Assembly: GCA_036638975.1 (NCBI GenBank)
Contig: JAVWJP010000008.1
Coordinates: 13,090-77,089 of the forward strand
Length of the DNA: 64,000 nt
Direction: 5' to 3'
DNA from: JAVWJP01 sp036638975
GTDB lineage: Bacteria > Bacillota > Clostridia > Oscillospirales > Ruminococcaceae
Shown here: positions 35,979 through 44,735 of the stretch, piece after piece
Numbering within the stretch: position 1 is the stretch's first letter
Layout: each line of letters opens with the position of its first letter
Notes under the pieces: model-generated
Told to the model about the DNA's origin: nothing
What the model saw: the letters and a program-made list of their open reading frames with translations, nothing else
The model's database searches: none
Position numbers and translations under genes: made by a program

Positions 35979-37306
35979 ATTTATACAGCCTTACATTTAT
36001 ATATATGTTTTTGCCGGCTTCTGTAATATTTTATTATATAATGCCGCGCAAATTAAAAAACACTGTGCTTTTGCTTATATCATTGGCTTTTTATACGCTT
36101 GCAGAGCCGCGTTACCTGCCGCTGCTGCTTTGCTGTGTGCTTTGCGACTATATAGTCTACAGGCTTATGGAAAGCTATGAAGAAAACATCTTACTGCGGC
36201 GCGGGCTTATTTTGTTTGTGCTTTTAAAGGCGGCGGGGCTTGTGGTTTTGCTCTCGTCATTCACACCAAACCGCGAGCTTTGGCGCCCGCTTGGGGTTAT
36301 GGTCTATGCCGTGACAAGCTTAGGCTACGGTCTGGACATTTACAGCGGACAAATAAAGCCAGAGCATAATATAATAGATTTTGCGCTGTTTTGTCTTTTC
36401 TTTGTCAAACTCCCCGCAGGCCCGCTTGTGCGTTGGGACGACATGAAGCAGCAGTTAAAAGAGCCTAAAGCCTCGCTTACGCTTGTAAGTGATGGGGTGC
36501 TTTTGTACATTCAGGGGCTTGCAAAAAAAGTTCTGCTGGGTGGCAGTATGACAGCTGTCTACGACAGCCTTGCAAGCTTTCCGCGCATGGGGCAGTCGGT
36601 GGTTTCATCGTGGCTTATGGTGGTGTCGCTTGCCTTTGCCGTTTACTTTAACCTCTCGTCACTTTGCGATATGGCGCGCGGGCTTGGCAAAATGTTCTCT
36701 GTAGATTTGCCGCGAAACTTTTATTACCCGTACCAATCGCGCAATGTGACCGAGTTTGTGGGGCGCTTTAATATAAGCGTTACAAGCTTTTTTTCGGCAT
36801 ATCTGCCAAAAAGCTGGGTTGATGACAGCGGAAAAGGCTGGCAGCCTGTTTTTGGTCTTGCAGCCGTCACTCTGCTTTGGGGTGCTTGGTTTGGCTTTAA
36901 AGTAAACTTTATAATATGGGCGCTTTATTTTATTCTGTTTCAGCTATTGGAAAAGCTTTGGTGGGGCAGTTTTTTAAAAAAGCTCCCCACACTTTTAAGC
37001 CGCGTATATACCTTTGCAGTGGTGCTTATGTCGTTTGTAATATTTGCGGGCAACAGTGTCGAGCAGAGCATAGGCTACTTTAAAACAATGCTTAATATAG
37101 GCTATCCTCCGCTTTACACCGACAAAGCTATGTATATATTTTCAAGCAACTATGTGCTGCTTGCAGTGAGCTTTGTGCTTTGCACAAGCCTTGTAAATAT
37201 GCTTATGGTAAAGCTGCGCCGCAGGGTACCCGCGTTTTACAGCCTGCTTATGATAGCTTTAAACACAGGACTACTGCTGGTGACCACAACTTTTTTGGTG
37301 GTGTAG
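35975..37306 (+). CDS. MBOAT-family (AlgI/DltB-like) membrane protein lacking catalytic histidines
   Basis: A 443-residue protein with about ten membrane segments. The AlgI/DltB pattern is recognisable: FFVKLPAGPLVRWDDMKQQL, YFNLSSLCDMARGLGKMFSV, PRNFYYPYQSRNVTEFVGRF. MBOAT enzymes of this group carry RWHISL and later GLWHG, in which the second His is catalytic. Here the first reads RFNISV (Asn at 266) and the second GAWFG (Phe at 306). The protein thus keeps the scaffold without either histidine. It overlaps the toprim gene and precedes a DHHW-like gene. Confidence 0.8.
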   Translation: MNLYSLTFIYMFLPASVIFYYIMPRKLKNTVLLLISLAFYTLAEPRYLPLLLCCVLCDYIVYRLMESYEENILLRRGLILFVLLKAAGLVVLLSSFTPNRELWRPLGVMVYAVTSLGYGLDIYSGQIKPEHNIIDFALFCLFFVKLPAGPLVRWDDMKQQLKEPKASLTLVSDGVLLYIQGLAKKVLLGGSMTAVYDSLASFPRMGQSVVSSWLMVVSLAFAVYFNLSSLCDMARGLGKMFSVDLPRNFYYPYQSRNVTEFVGRFNISVTSFFSAYLPKSWVDDSGKGWQPVFGLAAVTLLWGAWFGFKVNFIIWALYFILFQLLEKLWWGSFLKKLPTLLSRVYTFAVVLMSFVIFAGNSVEQSIGYFKTMLNIGYPPLYTDKAMYIFSSNYVLLAVSFVLCTSLVNMLMVKLRRRVPAFYSLLMIALNTGLLLVTTTFLVV

Positions 37307-37353
37307 AAGCGGCAATGTAATTTTAAACAAAAACACAGATAGGAGGAAGTGCA

Positions 37354-38505
37354 ATGAAGCCAAAGCAGGTAAGCGCTGTGGTTTTTATAGGTATACTGCT
37401 TATGGTGCCGTTTATAATGTGGACTTCAGGCGGCTTTGATGAGCTTCCTCAGTTTGACAGCAATAAACTTTTAAGCGGAGAATATATAACAAAAGCTTTT
37501 TCGGGCGAATATGCTTTAAAGCTTGAGAAATTTGTAAAAGAGCACTTCCCTATGCGAAATGAGCTTTCGGCAATGGGTTGGAACATTCGCTTTCGCACAG
37601 GCTCAAAAGAAATAGATGGGTACTTTATAACCGATGACAGCATTATAAAGAACGTGGGCAGCCCCAATAAGCGCCTTGTAAAAAACAACAACGAGGTAAT
37701 TTTAAAATTTGCGCAAGATGTAGATTTGCCTATGTGTATTATGCTTATACCCACCGCCTCTGCTGTAAAACAGCAGGCACTGCCCGCCTTTGCTACACCA
37801 TATAACCAAAAAACCTTTATAGAGGGCGTTTACCAAAGCTTTGGCGGAGGGCTTGCCACTGTAGACGCATACCCTGTGCTTTTTGCAAATCAAGAAAAAA
37901 GCCTTTTTTACAATACAGAAGATGGCGTTGCACCGCTTGGCGGATATTATGTCTATACGGCACTTTGCCCAAAGCTGCGCATTGCCACAAACCCGATGAG
38001 CCGATATACCATAGAGTATGCCGTACACGGCTATGAGGGCAGCCTTTGCAAGCGCTTCCCCTACGCCACAGAGAAAAAAGATGTTATATCGCTTTATCAT
38101 TACCGAAACGATAAAATATCGCGCAACTATATGCTCTGCCGCACAGATGGTGACAGGGAGATTTCTATTAACGACCTTTATGACAGAGGTGCGTTAAAGG
38201 GCGAAGCGCCGCTTGATGTTTTTTTTGGAGGTCCTTACCAGACGGTTGACATAAATGTTTTTTCGTCCACGGGAAAGCCCCCGCCAAACCAGACAAGGCT
38301 GCTTATTTTTGGAGATGAAACCGTAAAAAGCTACCTGCCGTTTTTAGCCCCGCAGTACGGGGAAATTAAGGTGGTTAATGCAGAAACGGTAACAGCCGAG
38401 CAGGCAGATGAAATAGACCTTTTATATTACGACCAGGTTTTGTTTGCGTTTTCAACCGATACCTATATGCACTGTGAAAACCTTGAGGTGCTAAGTGTGC
38501 TGTAG
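37354..38505 (+). CDS. DHHW/AlgX-like extracytoplasmic protein without the DHHW motif
   Basis: A 383-residue protein with an N-terminal membrane anchor (SAVVFIGILLMVPFIMW). It has the layout of DHHW-family proteins that partner MBOATs: EHFPMRNELSAM, DLPMCIMLIPTASAVKQQAL, YNTEDGVAPLGGYYVYTAL and LLIFGDETVKSYLPFLAPQY. In catalytic relatives the third segment reads TDHHWT followed by GAYYAY, and the fourth KDSYAN. Here both are replaced (TEDGVA; GDETVK). It is 47 bp after the MBOAT gene with an AGGAGG site. Function unknown. Confidence 0.72.
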   Translation: MKPKQVSAVVFIGILLMVPFIMWTSGGFDELPQFDSNKLLSGEYITKAFSGEYALKLEKFVKEHFPMRNELSAMGWNIRFRTGSKEIDGYFITDDSIIKNVGSPNKRLVKNNNEVILKFAQDVDLPMCIMLIPTASAVKQQALPAFATPYNQKTFIEGVYQSFGGGLATVDAYPVLFANQEKSLFYNTEDGVAPLGGYYVYTALCPKLRIATNPMSRYTIEYAVHGYEGSLCKRFPYATEKKDVISLYHYRNDKISRNYMLCRTDGDREISINDLYDRGALKGEAPLDVFFGGPYQTVDINVFSSTGKPPPNQTRLLIFGDETVKSYLPFLAPQYGEIKVVNAETVTAEQADEIDLLYYDQVLFAFSTDTYMHCENLEVLSVL

Positions 38506-38528
38506 CTTACAGCAGAATGGAGAATTAT

Positions 38529-40439
38529 ATGCCTTTTTTACCTATAAGCAAAGAAGAAATGGACGCACGCGGGTGGAGCGAGCCGGACTTTATATGTGTG
38601 ACAGGTGACGCATATGTCGACCACCCCAGTTTTGGAATCGCTATAATATCGCGGCTTTTAGAAGCCGAGGGCTTTAAAGTTTGCATGATAGCCCAGCCGG
38701 ACTGTAAGAGCACAAGGGCTTTTAGCCTGTTTGGTAAACCGCGCTACGGCTACTTTGTAACCGGCGGAAACATAGACACAATGGTGGCGAACTACACAGC
38801 CGCAAAGCGCCGCCGCAGCGATGACGCATATTCGGCGGGTGGCAAGGCGGGGCGGCGCCCCGACAGAGCAACCGTGGTTTACTGCAACAAAATACGCGAG
38901 CTGTACCCCGAGGTGCCGATAATTATAGGGGGCATAGAGGCGAGCCTTCGCCGCATGGCGCATTACGATTACTGGGACGATGCTGTGCGCCCGTCAATTT
39001 TGATAGATGCTAAAGCCGATTTATTGAGCTTTGGCATGGGCGAGCACCAAACAGCTGAGATTGCGCACAGACTGGCGGCGGGAGAAAGTATAGCGGAGCT
39101 TAAAAATATCCGCGGCACCTGTTATGCCGCCCCCAAGGGCACTACCGTAGAAAACGCCGTAGCTATAGCATCGTACGAAAAAGTAAGCGCCGACAAAACG
39201 GCCTATGCGCGGGCTACAAAGCAGCAGCTTGATGAACAGGACTATGTATACGGCAGACCTCTGCTGCAAAACCACGGCGACTGCGTGGTGGTGCAAAACC
39301 CGCCGGCAGTGCCGCTTGCACAGGAGGAGCTTGACAAGGTTTTTGCCATGCCGTTTATGCGCTACTATCACCCAAGCTACGAGGCTATGGGTGGTGTGCC
39401 CGCTATAGAGGAAGTAGAATTTTCTATAATGCACAACAGGGGTTGCTTTGGTAACTGCAACTTTTGCTCTATAGCTTATCATCAGGGTAGGCACGTCACT
39501 GCGCGCAGTAAAGCCTCTGTGGTGGAGGAAGCACGCGGGTTTACCGAAAACAGCCGTTTTAAGGGATATATACATGACGTAGGCGGCCCAACGGCAAACT
39601 TTAGGCTGCCAAGCTGTAAAAAGCAAGAAAAAAAGGGGCTTTGTAAGGATAGAAAATGCCTTGCGCCCACCCCATGCCCTGCTTTACAGGTAAGCCACAG
39701 CGAGTATTTGGACATATTGCGGGAGCTTAGAGAGCTGCCTAAGGTAAAACAGGTTTTTATACGCTCAGGCATACGCTACGATTATTTACTGCGCGACGAG
39801 AACGATGCTTTTTTAAAGGAGCTTGTGACATACCATGTAAGCGGACAGCTAAAGGTTGCGCCAGAGCATTGCTCTGCACAGGTGCTGGATTACATGGGAA
39901 AGCCTCATATAGAAGCATACAATGAGTTTTCAGAGAAGTTTTACCACACCACAAAGCGCATAGGCAAAGAGCAGTATCTTGTGCCGTACCTCATGTCCTC
40001 ACACCCCGGCTCAACCTTAAAGGACGCCGTACAGCTTGCGCTGTTTTTAAAGAAAAACAATATAAGACCCGAGCAGGTGCAAGACTTTTACCCTACACCC
40101 GCTACGGTTTCTACCTGTATGTTTTATACGGGGCTGGACCCTTTAACCATGAAGCCCGTCTATGTGCCAAAGACAAGCGAAGAAAAGGCAATGCAAAGGG
40201 CGCTGCTGCAATACTTTAGACCCGAAAACCGCCGCCTTGTAAAGACTGCACTGTTAAAAGCGGGGCGCGCAGACCTTATAGGTAACGGCAAAGAGTGCCT
40301 TATACCGCCGGATAGAGGTTTTGTAGAAAAACAAAAATATATTACTAAAAGTATAGAAGCAAAGCAAATAGGCAAGCCTAAGGGAGGCAGCCGCTATGCA
40401 AAGGGCAAGCCTAAGCAAAAGCCAAAGGCAAGGGGCTAG
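38529..40439 (+). CDS. YgiQ-family radical SAM protein
   Basis: A 636-residue protein. The N-terminal half holds the YgiQ domain (PDFICVTGDAYVDHPSFGIA, IIGGIEASLRRMAHYDYWDD). The radical SAM core follows with the cluster motif NRGCFGNCNFC. A Cys-containing insert (CKKQEKKGLCKDRKCLAPTP) comes before a region with the residues HPGSTL. A basic Lys-rich tail ends the protein. The reaction is not known for the family. ATG 38529 follows TGGAGA; an ATG 12 bp upstream overlaps that site. Confidence 0.9.
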   Translation: MPFLPISKEEMDARGWSEPDFICVTGDAYVDHPSFGIAIISRLLEAEGFKVCMIAQPDCKSTRAFSLFGKPRYGYFVTGGNIDTMVANYTAAKRRRSDDAYSAGGKAGRRPDRATVVYCNKIRELYPEVPIIIGGIEASLRRMAHYDYWDDAVRPSILIDAKADLLSFGMGEHQTAEIAHRLAAGESIAELKNIRGTCYAAPKGTTVENAVAIASYEKVSADKTAYARATKQQLDEQDYVYGRPLLQNHGDCVVVQNPPAVPLAQEELDKVFAMPFMRYYHPSYEAMGGVPAIEEVEFSIMHNRGCFGNCNFCSIAYHQGRHVTARSKASVVEEARGFTENSRFKGYIHDVGGPTANFRLPSCKKQEKKGLCKDRKCLAPTPCPALQVSHSEYLDILRELRELPKVKQVFIRSGIRYDYLLRDENDAFLKELVTYHVSGQLKVAPEHCSAQVLDYMGKPHIEAYNEFSEKFYHTTKRIGKEQYLVPYLMSSHPGSTLKDAVQLALFLKKNNIRPEQVQDFYPTPATVSTCMFYTGLDPLTMKPVYVPKTSEEKAMQRALLQYFRPENRRLVKTALLKAGRADLIGNGKECLIPPDRGFVEKQKYITKSIEAKQIGKPKGGSRYAKGKPKQKPKARG

Positions 40440-40460
40440 CCTGTAAGGGGGTTAAGCAAG

Positions 40461-41435
40461 ATGGCAAGGTATAGGCGGCGAAGCCGTATAAACTGGGGCT
40501 TTGTCGTGGTGTCATCGGCACTTTTGGCGGCAGTGCTGCTGGTGACGCTTGCAGATAAATTTGATTTTGGCGGTAAGGTACCCACGTGGGACGACATATT
40601 TACGCGCACGGGGCTTGCTGAGCCTGCTGCTGCAAAACCAAAGGAGCATAGCAAAAACGCTTATGTGCATTTTATAGATGTGGGACAGGGTGACTGTATT
40701 TTGATAGAAGCACCCGAGGGCAATATTTTGGTAGATGCCGGTACACCCGAAAGCGTGCCAAAGCTTATAAGCTACCTTAAAAAAGAAAAAATAACAAAGC
40801 TGGATTATGTTGTGGCAACTCACCCCCATGCCGACCACATAGGCGGAATGCCGTATATTATAAAAGATTTTGATGTGGGAAGCTTTATTGCGCCGCGCAT
40901 ACCTGACGTGCTGGTGCCTGCGTCGCAATCGTACTTAAAAATGCTGAAAGAGCTTAAAAACAAAGGCATGAAGATAACAGCTGCAAGGGCGGGCGAAAGC
41001 TACGACGTAGGCGCAGCAAGCTTTACAATTTTGGGACCGGTTAACCCTGACAGCGAGAACATGAACAATAACTCTGTGGTACTGCGCTTTTGCTATGGCA
41101 ATGTTGCTTTTTTGCTAAGCGGAGATTGCGAACGCGGCGAGGAGAAGAACATACTGGCAAGCGGTGCACAGCTTAGCGCCGATGTTTTAAAGCTTGGGCA
41201 CCACGGCAGCAGTACAAGCTCGTGCTACGAATGGCTTGCCGCTGTTGCGCCTAAATATGCGGTGGTTTGCTGCGGGGCAGAGAACTCATATGGACACCCG
41301 CACATTGAGGTAAGCGAAAGGCTTGAGGAATTTTCAACAAAAACCCTGCGTACCGATATTGCCGGAAGTATAGTTTTTGAAACCGACGGCAAAGCTTTAA
41401 GGCTTATAAATGACGAAAAGAGTGACGGACGGTGA
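40461..41435 (+). CDS. ComEC-type stand-alone metallo-beta-lactamase hydrolase
   Basis: A 324-residue protein with a basic N-terminus, one membrane anchor (about 13-30) and an external ComEC-like hydrolase domain: HFIDVGQGDCILIEAPEGNI, THPHADHIGG (HxHxDH complete), LLSGDCERGEE and LKLGHHGSSTS. It is likely a secreted nuclease or phosphodiesterase. Together with the degenerate ComEC 6 kb upstream it may supply the missing hydrolase activity, which is inference. It overlaps a DUF3006 gene. Confidence 0.9.
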   Translation: MARYRRRSRINWGFVVVSSALLAAVLLVTLADKFDFGGKVPTWDDIFTRTGLAEPAAAKPKEHSKNAYVHFIDVGQGDCILIEAPEGNILVDAGTPESVPKLISYLKKEKITKLDYVVATHPHADHIGGMPYIIKDFDVGSFIAPRIPDVLVPASQSYLKMLKELKNKGMKITAARAGESYDVGAASFTILGPVNPDSENMNNNSVVLRFCYGNVAFLLSGDCERGEEKNILASGAQLSADVLKLGHHGSSTSSCYEWLAAVAPKYAVVCCGAENSYGHPHIEVSERLEEFSTKTLRTDIAGSIVFETDGKALRLINDEKSDGR

Positions 41436-41665
41436 GCGAAAATAAAGAATATTACATTAGCATAGACCGTAGCGAGGGCGACTTTGCGGTGTGCGTGGGT
41501 GACGACGGCAAAAGCTACAGCCTGCCGTTGCAGCTTTTGCCGCAGGGCGCGCGTGTGGGCGAAGCTTTGCTTTTGCGCAGTGACGGTGTGCTTTGCACTG
41601 CTGCCGAAGAAACTGCAAGGCGAAAACAAAAAATAGTAGATTTGCAAAACGAACTTTTTGAATAA
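41432..41665 (+). CDS. DUF3006-family protein
   Basis: A 77-residue acidic protein (YYISIDRSEGDFAVCVGDDG, PLQLLPQGARVGEALLL) ending in a charged helix. DUF3006 genes are often coupled to a ComEC-like hydrolase gene, as here, where the two overlap by 4 bp (GTGA). Function unknown. GTG start. Confidence 0.82.
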   Translation: MSENKEYYISIDRSEGDFAVCVGDDGKSYSLPLQLLPQGARVGEALLLRSDGVLCTAAEETARRKQKIVDLQNELFE

Positions 41666-41711
41666 AAAGCACGCAATAACATGGACTGATGTTGTATTTT
41701 ATAAAACTCTA

Positions 41712-41740
41712 TTGACTGTTTAAAAGCAAAGGCATATACT
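41712..41740 (+). promoter_or_regulatory. galE promoter
   Basis: TTGACT (41712-41717), 17 bp, TATACT (41735-41740), about 50 bp before the galE ATG. Confidence 0.75.
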
Positions 41741-41789
41741 CATGCTATGGACGATACACATAAATAAAAAACAATAAGGAGATGCGCAT

Positions 41790-42794
41790 ATGGCAATTTT
41801 AGTGACAGGCGGAGCAGGGTACATAGGCAGCCACACCGTTGTGGAGCTTTTAGAGGCCGGCAAAGAGGTAGTTATAGTAGATAATTTTATTAATTCAAAG
41901 CCGGAAGCGCTTAACCGTATTCGTAAAATAACCGGAAAAGATTTTAGATTCTACGAGGCGGATATCCTTGATGAAGCCGCAGTTACAAAAATATTTGAAG
42001 AAAACAGCATAGAGGCTGTTATACATTTTGCGGCGCTTAAAGCCGTAGGAGAAAGCGTAAGCCAACCGCTTCGCTACTACTACAACAACATTACCGGTAC
42101 GCTTGTGCTGTGCAAGGTTATGGAAGCGCACAACTGCAAAAAGATAGTGTTTTCATCATCTGCCACAGTTTACGGCATGAACAACCCCGTACCTTTTATA
42201 GAAACTATGCCTACCTCCGCCACAAACCCGTATGGCGAAACAAAGGTGATGAACGAGCAGATATTGACAGACCTGTACACCGCCGACAGCTCTTGGAGCG
42301 TCGTTTTGCTGCGCTACTTTAACCCTATCGGAGCGCATAAAAGCGGGCTTATAGGCGAAACACCAAACGGCATACCAAACAACCTTTTGCCCTATGTCGC
42401 ACAGGTGGCTGTGGGCAAGCTTAAATGCCTTAATGTCTACGGTGACGACTACGACACCAATGACGGCACCGGTGTAAGAGATTATATCCATGTGGTTGAC
42501 CTTGCAAAGGGGCATTTAAAGGCGCTGAGCAAGCTAAACGATAGCGGAGTTAATATTTATAATTTGGGCACAGGCAAGGGCTACAGTGTGCTTGAAGTCG
42601 TGTCGGCGTTTAAAAACGCAAGCGGGCGCGATGTTCCGTATAAGATTATGCCGCGCCGCCCGGGCGATATTGCAAGCTGCTATGCCAACAGCGAAAAGGC
42701 ATTTAGAGAGCTGGGCTGGAAGGCAGAGCTTAATATAGACGATATGTGCAAGGACAGCTGGCGTTTTACAGAAACCAATAAAAACGATATGTGA
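41790..42794 (+). CDS. galE: UDP-glucose 4-epimerase
   Basis: A 334-residue extended short-chain dehydrogenase. NAD-binding GGAGYIGSH is at the N-terminus, IHFAALKAVGESV is present, and the catalytic Ser and Tyr-Lys are in SSSATVYG and YGETK. IHVVDLAKGHLKAL and YNLGTGKGYSVLEV complete the fold. It interconverts UDP-glucose and UDP-galactose. It stands alone between its own promoter and a terminator. Confidence 0.95.
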   Translation: MAILVTGGAGYIGSHTVVELLEAGKEVVIVDNFINSKPEALNRIRKITGKDFRFYEADILDEAAVTKIFEENSIEAVIHFAALKAVGESVSQPLRYYYNNITGTLVLCKVMEAHNCKKIVFSSSATVYGMNNPVPFIETMPTSATNPYGETKVMNEQILTDLYTADSSWSVVLLRYFNPIGAHKSGLIGETPNGIPNNLLPYVAQVAVGKLKCLNVYGDDYDTNDGTGVRDYIHVVDLAKGHLKALSKLNDSGVNIYNLGTGKGYSVLEVVSAFKNASGRDVPYKIMPRRPGDIASCYANSEKAFRELGWKAELNIDDMCKDSWRFTETNKNDM

Positions 42795-42839
42795 TGCTTG
42801 CAAATAAATTTTATAAAGGTTTTTAATACAAGTATTTTT

Positions 42840-42878
42840 ACTTACTCCTCCAACACTGACGGGGGAGTAAGTTTTTTT
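42840..42878 (+). terminator. Terminator after galE
   Basis: ACTTACTCCTCC pairs with GGGGGAGTAAGT across an 8-10 base loop, followed by TTTTTTT. Confidence 0.85.
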
Positions 42879-42906
42879 ATATTGCATGAAAATTACACTG
42901 GTTTCC

Positions 42907-42935
42907 TTGCATTTATGCCGTTCTTCATTTATAAT
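42907..42935 (+). promoter_or_regulatory. recA promoter
   Basis: TTGCAT (42907-42912), 17 bp, TATAAT (42930-42935), 70 bp before the recA ATG. Confidence 0.75.
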
Positions 42936-42958
42936 GGGAATAGTTGTATGGCGCAAGC

Positions 42959-42970
42959 AAACATTTGTTC
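42959..42970. promoter_or_regulatory. Candidate LexA (SOS) box of recA
   Basis: AAACATTTGTTC matches the Gram-positive LexA consensus GAACNNNNGTTC except for the first base. It lies about 24 bp after the -10, near the expected transcription start, a position where LexA would block initiation. Confidence 0.55.
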
Positions 42971-43004
42971 TTTTTTTGCTGCGCACGAAAGGACGGAATT
43001 TAAA

Positions 43005-44081
43005 ATGGCATTAGATAAACAAAAGGCGCTTGAAACGGCGCTGAGTCAGATAGAAAAACAGTTTGGCAAGGGCGCCGTTATGAAGCTTGGGCAAAACTCT
43101 ACCTTAAATTTAGACGTTATACATACCGGCTCTATATCACTTGATATGGCGCTTGGTATAGGCGGTGTGCCGCGCGGCAGAATAATAGAAATTTTCGGTC
43201 CTGAATCATCAGGCAAAACAACGCTTGCACTGCACATTATAGCAGAGGCGCAAAAAAACGGCGGCGAGGTTGCCTTTATAGATGTTGAGCACGCGCTTGA
43301 CCCAGTTTATGCAAGCGCCTTGGGCGTAGACATAGACGCATTGCTGGTGTCACAGCCCGACACAGGCGAGCAGGCGCTTGAGATTACCGAAGCACTCGTG
43401 CGCTCAGGCGCTATAGACGCCATAGTTATAGACTCTGTTGCTGCCATGGTGCCGCGCGCCGAGATAGAGGGCGAAATGGGCGACACACACGTAGGTCTGC
43501 AAGCAAGGCTGATGTCGCAGGCACTGCGCAAGCTTACGGGAGTTATCTCAAAAAGCAACTGTGTTGCACTGTTTATAAACCAATTGCGCGAAAAAGTGGG
43601 TGTTACCTACGGCAACCCCGAGGTTACCCCGGGTGGGCGTGCGCTTAAATTTTACGCCTCTGTGCGCCTAGATATTCGCCGCATAGAGCAGCTTAAAAAT
43701 GGTACAGAGGGCATAGGCAGCCGCACACGGGTTAAGGTTGTAAAAAACAAGGTAGCTCCCCCTTTCCGCGAGGCGGAGTTTGACATAATGTATGGCAGCG
43801 GAATTTCTAAAGAGGGCGAGATACTAGACCTTGCCGTTGCGCTTGATATAATAAACAAAAGCGGCTCTTGGTTTAATTACAAGGAAACACGTCTGGGACA
43901 GGGACGCGACAATGCAAAGGAGTACCTAAAGGCAAACCCCGAGCTTTCTGCGGATATAGAAAAGCAGCTGCGTGCACGTTCCGGAGAGCTTTTGATGGTT
44001 CGCGGAGGCGGCAAAATGGCATCTAAAAAGGTTTCGGCAAACTCTAAGCAAGTGGATATTGACGTAGAGGTGGAAGACTAA
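43005..44081 (+). CDS. recA: Recombinase RecA
   Basis: A 358-residue protein started at ATG 43005 after GAAAGGACG: MALDKQKALETALSQIEKQF, then the Walker A GPESSGKTTLALH, IDVEHALDPVYA, IVIDSVAAMVPRAEIEGEMG and the loop FINQLREKVGVTYGNPEVTP. It forms filaments on single-stranded DNA and promotes LexA self-cleavage. Followed 1 bp later by recX. Confidence 0.98.
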   Translation: MALDKQKALETALSQIEKQFGKGAVMKLGQNSTLNLDVIHTGSISLDMALGIGGVPRGRIIEIFGPESSGKTTLALHIIAEAQKNGGEVAFIDVEHALDPVYASALGVDIDALLVSQPDTGEQALEITEALVRSGAIDAIVIDSVAAMVPRAEIEGEMGDTHVGLQARLMSQALRKLTGVISKSNCVALFINQLREKVGVTYGNPEVTPGGRALKFYASVRLDIRRIEQLKNGTEGIGSRTRVKVVKNKVAPPFREAEFDIMYGSGISKEGEILDLAVALDIINKSGSWFNYKETRLGQGRDNAKEYLKANPELSADIEKQLRARSGELLMVRGGGKMASKKVSANSKQVDIDVEVED

Positions 44082-44082
44082 A

Positions 44083-44712
44083 ATGCTTATTACCGCTATA
44101 GAAAAGCGCAAGGGTACACAGTGCGCTGTGTATATAGAGGGCGAGTACGCCATGATGCTTGATGCAGAGCTTATATACAACAGGGGCTTGCGCGCGGGGC
44201 TTGAGGTGGACAGGGACGATATCTACGAGCTTAAACGACAGTGCGATTTGCGCCGTACCCGCGAGCGGGCGCTTTACCTTTTGGGTTACAAAAGCCACAC
44301 AAAAAAAGAGCTTTTTCTAAAGCTTGCAAAAACAAGTGACGAGGAGCTTGCGGGTGAAGTAACAGCCCGCATGGAGGAGCTGGGGCTTTTAAACGACGAG
44401 GAATATGCACAGCGCTTTGCAAACCGGCTTGTAAACAGCAAGAGCTATGGCATAAACCGTGTGCGGCAGGAGCTTACAAAAAAAGGCATAGACCGCGACA
44501 TTATAGACAATACTTTAGCAGAGCTTTCTCAGGTGACTGACACCGACGAAAAGCTAAAAAGTATAATAGACAAAAAATATGCAAGATATTTGGACGACAA
44601 AAAGGGCATTGATAAAACTATAAATGCCTTGCTTCGTCTGGGCTATCGCTTTGACGATATACGGCGTGTACTGCGGTACTATGCCGACAATTTTGAAGTA
44701 AATGATGAATAA
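44083..44712 (+). CDS. recX: Regulatory protein RecX
   Basis: A 209-residue helical protein with the RecX features ERALYLLGYKSHTKKELFLK, LNDEEYAQRFANRLVNSKSY, INRVRQELTKKGIDRDI and a final RLGYRFDDIRRVLRYY. RecX binds RecA and limits filament growth. Starting right after the recA stop, it is translationally coupled. It is followed by rimO. Confidence 0.92.
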   Translation: MLITAIEKRKGTQCAVYIEGEYAMMLDAELIYNRGLRAGLEVDRDDIYELKRQCDLRRTRERALYLLGYKSHTKKELFLKLAKTSDEELAGEVTARMEELGLLNDEEYAQRFANRLVNSKSYGINRVRQELTKKGIDRDIIDNTLAELSQVTDTDEKLKSIIDKKYARYLDDKKGIDKTINALLRLGYRFDDIRRVLRYYADNFEVNDE

Positions 44713-44735
44713 AAAAATAGTTTGGAGAAAATGCT

